Source of the DNA: a bacterium
GTDB taxonomy: Bacteria > UBP18 > UBA7526
Length of the DNA: 18,730 nt
Direction of reading: 5' to 3'
Assembly: GCA_030619985.1 (NCBI GenBank)
Contig: JAUXAI010000016.1
Span: 1 to 18,730 of the forward strand
Part shown: positions 14,854-18,730 of the stretch, piece by piece
Layout of the letters: each line of letters opens with the position of its first letter
Numbering within the stretch: the first letter of the stretch is position 1
Made by a program: the position numbers and the translations under genes
The notes under the pieces: model-generated
What the model was told of the DNA's origin: nothing
Seen by the model: only the letters and a program-made list of their open reading frames with translations
Databases searched by the model: none

Positions 14854-14862
14854 ATCTACTCC

Positions 14863-15273
14863 TCAGAACTTTATTTCCATGGCTCGATAGGGACAGGCCT
14901 TGATACATAGTTCACAAACGATGCACTTTTTCTTATTAAAAGAGACCTTATACGTCTTGGGATCTATGATAAAGGCCCGGGTGGGACAGATAGCAAGACA
15001 GGCCCCACAGTGGGTGCACCTCTCCTCAATCCATCTGATATCCTGGGCCAGAGGCTCTATTTTTATTCCTAGGTCTTTCAAAAACTTGATCCCTCTGTTG
15101 AGGTTCTCCCTCTTCCCTTCTATCTCAAGAACCAGCCGACCCTCTTCCCGGGGAGTGACCCGAGCCTTTAAAATATTGAAGACCAATCCATAGTCCTTCA
15201 CCAGATGATAGGTAATCGGCTTATCAACTAAGGAATGAGGAAAGGTCAGGACTACTCTTTTCTTTCTTACCAT
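14863..15273 (-). CDS. NIL-domain diferredoxin, partner of the DUF39 sulfurtransferase
   Basis: A 136-aa protein with an N-terminal NIL domain (about 1-75) and two [4Fe-4S] motifs: C86, C89, C92, C96 and C117, C120, C123, C127, each ending in CP. This matches the ferredoxin-like partner (MA1822 type) of the aspartate-semialdehyde sulfurtransferase of Methanosarcina, which supplies electrons for homocysteine formation. The DUF39 partner is two genes upstream. Its ATG directly follows the radical SAM stop codon, with AGGAGG inside the end of that gene, so the two are coupled. Confidence 0.88.
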   Translation of the reverse strand: MVRKKRVVLTFPHSLVDKPITYHLVKDYGLVFNILKARVTPREEGRLVLEIEGKRENLNRGIKFLKDLGIKIEPLAQDIRWIEERCTHCGACLAICPTRAFIIDPKTYKVSFNKKKCIVCELCIKACPYRAMEIKF

Positions 15274-16653
15274 TTAAGTACTCCTCCTCTTTTTCGCTTC
15301 TGCCTTTTTCTTATACTCCTTCTCCCAGATGGGATCCGCCACCTTCTTCCATTCCCGGGCATAATTGTCCAGCGAAGGGGCAAGGTCATTGATAATGTGC
15401 TCTGCCCCTTCATATGTAGGATGGGCTTTCGCCTCCTTCACCACTTCTCTTAGGATCCAGGGGTGGTCGTGCAAGGGACAGGGGCGGAGGAAGTTATCAC
15501 AGAAGGGCATTTTAGAACGAAGGGCTCTGAAGTAGGGAGAGTTTATTGCCTCTTTTAAAGATTTTTCTTTGATATTATCCGTAGCGAAGTGCAAAAAGAC
15601 GCAGGGCTCCACCTCTCCCTGATTATTGATATGAAAGTACTTTCTCCCGGCAGCCATACATCCTCCCACGATCTGCCCCTCATTGAAGAAGCTGGCCAAA
15701 AGGATGGGCTTCGTTCCCCGATAGTAATTTATTTTATCTAAGAGTTCCTTCCTCTGCTGGGTATTGGCCATGAGTCCCATATGGGGATGGCGGCCGATGG
15801 GAACATAGGAGAAGTACCAGCCAAGGATACAGCCTTTTTCTATAAGCATGTCAATGAACTCTTCGCTGACGACCACATCAGCATTTTTCCTGGTATGGGT
15901 AACAGAGAAGCCAAACAAGACCCGGTTCCCCTTCAGGATATCCATGGCCTCCATCACCTTATCGAAGACCCCTTCCCCCCTTCTCTCATCCGTCTCCTTC
16001 TTGAATCCTTCCAGACTCAGGATGGTGAGGACATTCCCCACTTTGAGAAGACGCTTGGCAAAGGTCTCATCGATCATGGTCCCATTGGTGTAGACCATGA
16101 AGGCGGTCTCTGGATGCCGGGCAAAGATATCGAATAAGTCCTCTCTTAAGAAGGGCTCCCCACCGATGACCACCACATAATAACTACCCATTTGATTGGC
16201 CTCTGTTATTATCCGGTCGATAACTCCGGCATCCAGGTCTTCCTTCTTAGAGTAATTCCCGGCATAGCATCCATGGCAGTGGAGGTTACACCTCATGGTG
16301 GGACTAATGGCAAAAAATCCTGGAGGATAGAAGCCGTTCTCCTCACTGAATTTCTTCCTCTCATTGGACCCTTTGAGCATCTGATTGATGACAAAGGCCT
16401 TGATGATTCTCTTGCGGTGATGGGGGTGGCTGAAATTGATGATGCGTTTAGTAATCTCTAAGATGGGGTGGCCCATCCTGTAGAGTCTCCTTATTTTTCT
16501 AATCCAGACCAGATAATGCCTCCTCTTGGTGATTCTTTCTGCCAAGTAGGTGAGGCGCATGATATTCTTCTCTGGATTCCTCGCCAAGAGAGTGAGGAAG
16601 GCGTTTATCACCCGAGTCAAGGTAAAGCTCTTAATCTTCTCCAAATATTTCAT
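15274..16653 (-). CDS. Radical SAM/SPASM-domain protein
   Basis: A 459-aa protein from the ATG at 16653; a TTG at 16680 would add nine residues encoded by the CACAGAT-type repeat. CX3CX2C (C122, C126, C129 in RCNLHCHGCYAG) binds the SAM-cleaving [4Fe-4S] cluster, followed by GGEPF. The C-terminal SPASM-like region has cysteines in GGCMAAG, VEPCVF, PFCDNF and RPCPLHDHP for auxiliary clusters. An unusual N-terminal helical stretch of about 110 residues is rich in Arg/Lys and hydrophobics and may sit at the membrane. Substrate unknown; coupling to the NIL-ferredoxin gene suggests a sulfur- or electron-transfer-related role (inference). A peptide-modifying role on the nearby miniproteins is possible but untested. 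Confidence 0.82.
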   Translation of the reverse strand: MKYLEKIKSFTLTRVINAFLTLLARNPEKNIMRLTYLAERITKRRHYLVWIRKIRRLYRMGHPILEITKRIINFSHPHHRKRIIKAFVINQMLKGSNERKKFSEENGFYPPGFFAISPTMRCNLHCHGCYAGNYSKKEDLDAGVIDRIITEANQMGSYYVVVIGGEPFLREDLFDIFARHPETAFMVYTNGTMIDETFAKRLLKVGNVLTILSLEGFKKETDERRGEGVFDKVMEAMDILKGNRVLFGFSVTHTRKNADVVVSEEFIDMLIEKGCILGWYFSYVPIGRHPHMGLMANTQQRKELLDKINYYRGTKPILLASFFNEGQIVGGCMAAGRKYFHINNQGEVEPCVFLHFATDNIKEKSLKEAINSPYFRALRSKMPFCDNFLRPCPLHDHPWILREVVKEAKAHPTYEGAEHIINDLAPSLDNYAREWKKVADPIWEKEYKKKAEAKKRRST

Positions 16654-16756
16654 TTCTGTGAGTCTCTTTATCTGCGACAATCTGCGTTTTGATCTGCAGC
16701 CATTGCTTGATATTCATGCTCTCTCGGATGCCAGTGCAGCGCATCCGGCATCTGCG
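16654..16756. repeat. ATCTGCG/CACAGAT-type repeat with hairpin, before the radical SAM gene
   Basis: Units TTCTGTG (16654), ATCTGCG (16670, 16680), ATCTGCA (16692) and ATCTGCG (16750) belong to the CACAGATG family. A hairpin CGGATGC/GCATCCG lies at 16725-16747. The array touches the radical SAM start codon and the end of the DUF39 gene, whose last residues may be repeat-derived. Confidence 0.7.
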
Positions 16757-16758
16757 TC

Positions 16759-17913
16759 TCAGGGGAGGGGAGTAACCGGTTGTGTCAAGAAAAACTTTTT
16801 TCTCTTTATCCAGCCCTTTAAGATATTGGCGATCTCCCTCGCCTTGAAATAGCTCGATAGACTGGAGGTAGGAATCTCTTTCCCTTTTATTTTGATAGAG
16901 CCAGAGTGAAGCTCGGCATAGCTCACCTCTTTTATAATGGTCTCCTTGCCCAGGGGATAGGCCTTGCTATAATCGATGACCGGGGCATATATCTGGGAAT
17001 CCTCTACCGCAGTGAACCTCAGTATCCTTTCATTCAAGATAGGTATCGGTATTCCTATTCCTACCGTCAAGGTAGCCCCATACCCGGTAAAAGAAGTCCC
17101 CCTCAGCCACTTGGAGCTCATCTTCTCCAGATTCCCGATTAGGGCTAAGGTCCCTGCTGGTCCCTTGGGAATCCCTTTTTTGGTTCTCTTCACCCTTGGG
17201 TTATGCTGAGTTCCACTCCAGGCAACGTAACCTATTCCTCCTCCTAAGAAGATCCTGGTTCCGATGCCTATGGTCTCATAGTAAGGGTCATTGAAGAGAG
17301 GGGAGAGTTGACCAGCGGAACAATAGTTGGCATTCCCCAATCTTGGTTGCAGGACGCCCATATAGGTATAGATTACTCTATCCGATAGGTTAATCGCCAC
17401 ATTGTAATTCTGATAGACATTTCTGGGATTATAGAGAATGGCCTTATCCAAATCTTTTATATTGATCTTGGTCTCTAACTTTTTTCTGGGATAGCAGTCC
17501 GTTCCATAGCCAGAGGCCACCAACCTCACATCCTTCCCTGCTACCAGATCCTCTATGACATGTCCTCCCCCATACCTGAACTCCCCGGGATAGACCCTAT
17601 TGCGTGGATCATCATCTGGTAAAGCACTGGCACCCAGATAGAGGTCTACCGCTGCCAGGCCTCCATAGGCCGGGACATCATTGAGATAGACCTTACCCCC
17701 TCCTACCTTAATCTTTGGTTTGGTATGGCCGAAATTGATAAAGACACCACTTGAACACATGGGTCCAAAGGTAGCGGTAGTTACTACATCCACCTCTCTG
17801 GCACACCTCTTTATTCCCCTCTTCTTCACCAGATCTATGATCTCTTCAGCAGTAACTACGACCGCTTTGCCCTTTTTTATTCTCTCATTTATCTCTTTTA
17901 TGGTTTTGGCCAT
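16759..17913 (-). CDS. DUF39 homocysteine-biosynthesis protein (aspartate-semialdehyde sulfurtransferase)
   Basis: This 384-aa protein belongs to the DUF39 family, shown in Methanosarcina (MA1821) to make homocysteine from aspartate semialdehyde and a sulfide donor together with a NIL-ferredoxin. Family signatures are visible: TATFGPMCSSGVFINFGH with C53, ASGYGTDCYPRKK with C140, and GVLQPRLGNANYCSAGQLSPL. C53 and C140 are the likely persulfide-forming cysteines (correspondence inferred). GAGGTGAG precedes the ATG, eight bases after the cysK stop. The gene ends in an unusual basic tail (GWIKRKKFFLTQPVTPLP) next to a repeat, which may be a late addition. Confidence 0.9.
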   Translation of the reverse strand: MAKTIKEINERIKKGKAVVVTAEEIIDLVKKRGIKRCAREVDVVTTATFGPMCSSGVFINFGHTKPKIKVGGGKVYLNDVPAYGGLAAVDLYLGASALPDDDPRNRVYPGEFRYGGGHVIEDLVAGKDVRLVASGYGTDCYPRKKLETKINIKDLDKAILYNPRNVYQNYNVAINLSDRVIYTYMGVLQPRLGNANYCSAGQLSPLFNDPYYETIGIGTRIFLGGGIGYVAWSGTQHNPRVKRTKKGIPKGPAGTLALIGNLEKMSSKWLRGTSFTGYGATLTVGIGIPIPILNERILRFTAVEDSQIYAPVIDYSKAYPLGKETIIKEVSYAELHSGSIKIKGKEIPTSSLSSYFKAREIANILKGWIKRKKFFLTQPVTPLP

Positions 17914-17921
17914 CTCTCACC

Positions 17922-18730
17922 TCATTCGAATAGTTCGCTACTTAAGTATCTCTCTCCAGTATCTGGTAAGATAACAACGATTAACTTTTCCTTATTCTCT
18001 TTTCTCTTCCCCACCTCTAAGGCAGCATGGATAGCAGCGCCAGATGATATACCGGCCAATATCCCTTCCTCCTGCGCCAGTCTCCTTGCCATTTTAAAGG
18101 CCTCTTCATCACTCACCTGGAAGACCTCATCAATCAATGACCTATCCAGAACCTTGGGGATGAATCCGGCACCGATTCCCTCGATCCTGTGGGAACCGGG
18201 CTTGCCTCCAGAGAGGACAGGAGAAGAAGTAGGCTCGACAGCAATTATCTTAATATCTGGTTTCTTTTGCTTCAGATAGCGTGAGGTGCCGGTAATCGTT
18301 CCTCCCGTGCCCACTCCCGCCACTAAGATATCTATCTTCCCTTTGGTATCCTCCCAGATCTCTGGTCCGGTAGTTCTTTCATGTGCTAAAGGATTGGCTG
18401 GGTTTTCAAACTGATTCAGAATAAAGGAATCTAGATTCTCCTTCGCCAATTCTCTTGCCTTTTCTATGGCTCCCCTCATTCCCTTCTCTTTCGGGGTTAA
18501 GACTATCTCTGCTCCCAGAAAGGAGAGGATCTTCTTTCTTTCTTCACTCACATTCTCTGGCATGGTGAGGATTAGTCTATAGCCACGGAAAGCAGAGAGA
18601 GAGGCTAAAGCAATGCCTGTATTACCACTGGTAGCCTCAATGAGGGTTGTTTTCCCTGGGGTAATCCTCCCTTCCTTCTCTGCCTCATCAATCATGGCCA
18701 CCCCGATCCTATCCTTTACGCTCCCTAAAG
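17922..18730 (-). CDS. cysK: Cysteine synthase (O-acetylserine sulfhydrylase), 5' end outside window
   Basis: PLP enzyme making cysteine from O-acetylserine and sulfide. The frame is open to the window edge, and GSVKDRIG at 18726-18702 contains the PLP-binding lysine (codon 18716-18714), so the gene continues upstream and about 35-45 N-terminal residues are missing. Further signatures are [10 protein letters not shown], the [10 protein letters not shown] phosphate-binding loop, [10 protein letters not shown] and [13 protein letters not shown]. It reads directly into the DUF39 gene, giving an operon that covers both cysteine and homocysteine formation. Cystathionine beta-synthase is a related alternative, but the [17 protein letters not shown] pattern fits cysteine synthase. 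Confidence 0.9.
   Translation of the reverse strand, partial: LGSVKDRIGVAMIDEAEKEGRITPGKTTLIEATSGNTGIALASLSAFRGYRLILTMPENVSEERKKILSFLGAEIVLTPKEKGMRGAIEKARELAKENLDSFILNQFENPANPLAHERTTGPEIWEDTKGKIDILVAGVGTGGTITGTSRYLKQKKPDIKIIAVEPTSSPVLSGGKPGSHRIEGIGAGFIPKVLDRSLIDEVFQVSDEEAFKMARRLAQEEGILAGISSGAAIHAALEVGKRKENKEKLIVVILPDTGERYLSSELFE

Noticed and set aside
16654-16680. TTG start for the radical SAM protein
   Set aside because: It lies within the repeat and adds only repeat-encoded residues; the ATG at 16653 is simpler, though its Shine-Dalgarno sequence is also weak.

Overview
The window is a densely packed stretch of a bacterial chromosome. Every recognisable gene lies on the minus strand, so the genes read from high to low coordinates. 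A bacterial-type RsmI, a stand-alone NadE and cysteine synthase argue for a bacterium rather than an archaeon. A complete V/A-type ATPase with a sodium-type c-ring site, an aspartate-semialdehyde sulfurtransferase pair and ferredoxin/radical SAM proteins suggest an anaerobe, probably from an uncultivated candidate phylum. I cannot place it more precisely.

Reading 5'->3' on the minus strand, the first block (18730-14458) is sulfur-related. It holds the 3' part of cysK, a DUF39 homocysteine-biosynthesis protein (aspartate-semialdehyde sulfurtransferase), a radical SAM/SPASM protein, the NIL-domain diferredoxin partner of the DUF39 protein, and two tandem 65-aa four-cysteine miniproteins. The second block (14291-4690) is a V-type ATPase operon in the order H-I-K-E-C-F-x-A-B-D. 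The extra gene x, a membrane-anchored coiled-coil protein, is translationally coupled between F and A. The third block (4645-1406) is housekeeping and unknown genes: a four-helix membrane protein, nadE, rsmI, a DUF4190 protein, a DUF2007 protein, a MobB-like P-loop protein and an overlapping 57-aa CxxxC peptide. The last block (1363-1) holds a GxxExxY-family PD-(D/E)xK nuclease, a membrane-anchored HAD phosphatase and a structured non-coding stretch.

The most unusual property is the number of short repeat families in the gaps: CACAGATG-type arrays with 10-13 nt spacing, GTTACTGG hairpins, an exactly 10-bp-phased GGTTAC/GTAACC array, a GGTGCGGGGTGAAG start-site repeat, and several GC-rich palindromes. 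They fill most gaps of the ATPase operon, and some supply start codons, stop codons, a Shine-Dalgarno sequence or protein linker residues. The small GxxExxY nuclease lies between oppositely oriented CACAGAT arrays, one of which contains its start codon. This is the best candidate here for an undescribed nuclease/repeat element.

No gene-free stretch exceeds 300 bases. No tRNA, rRNA, CRISPR array or transposase gene was recognised.
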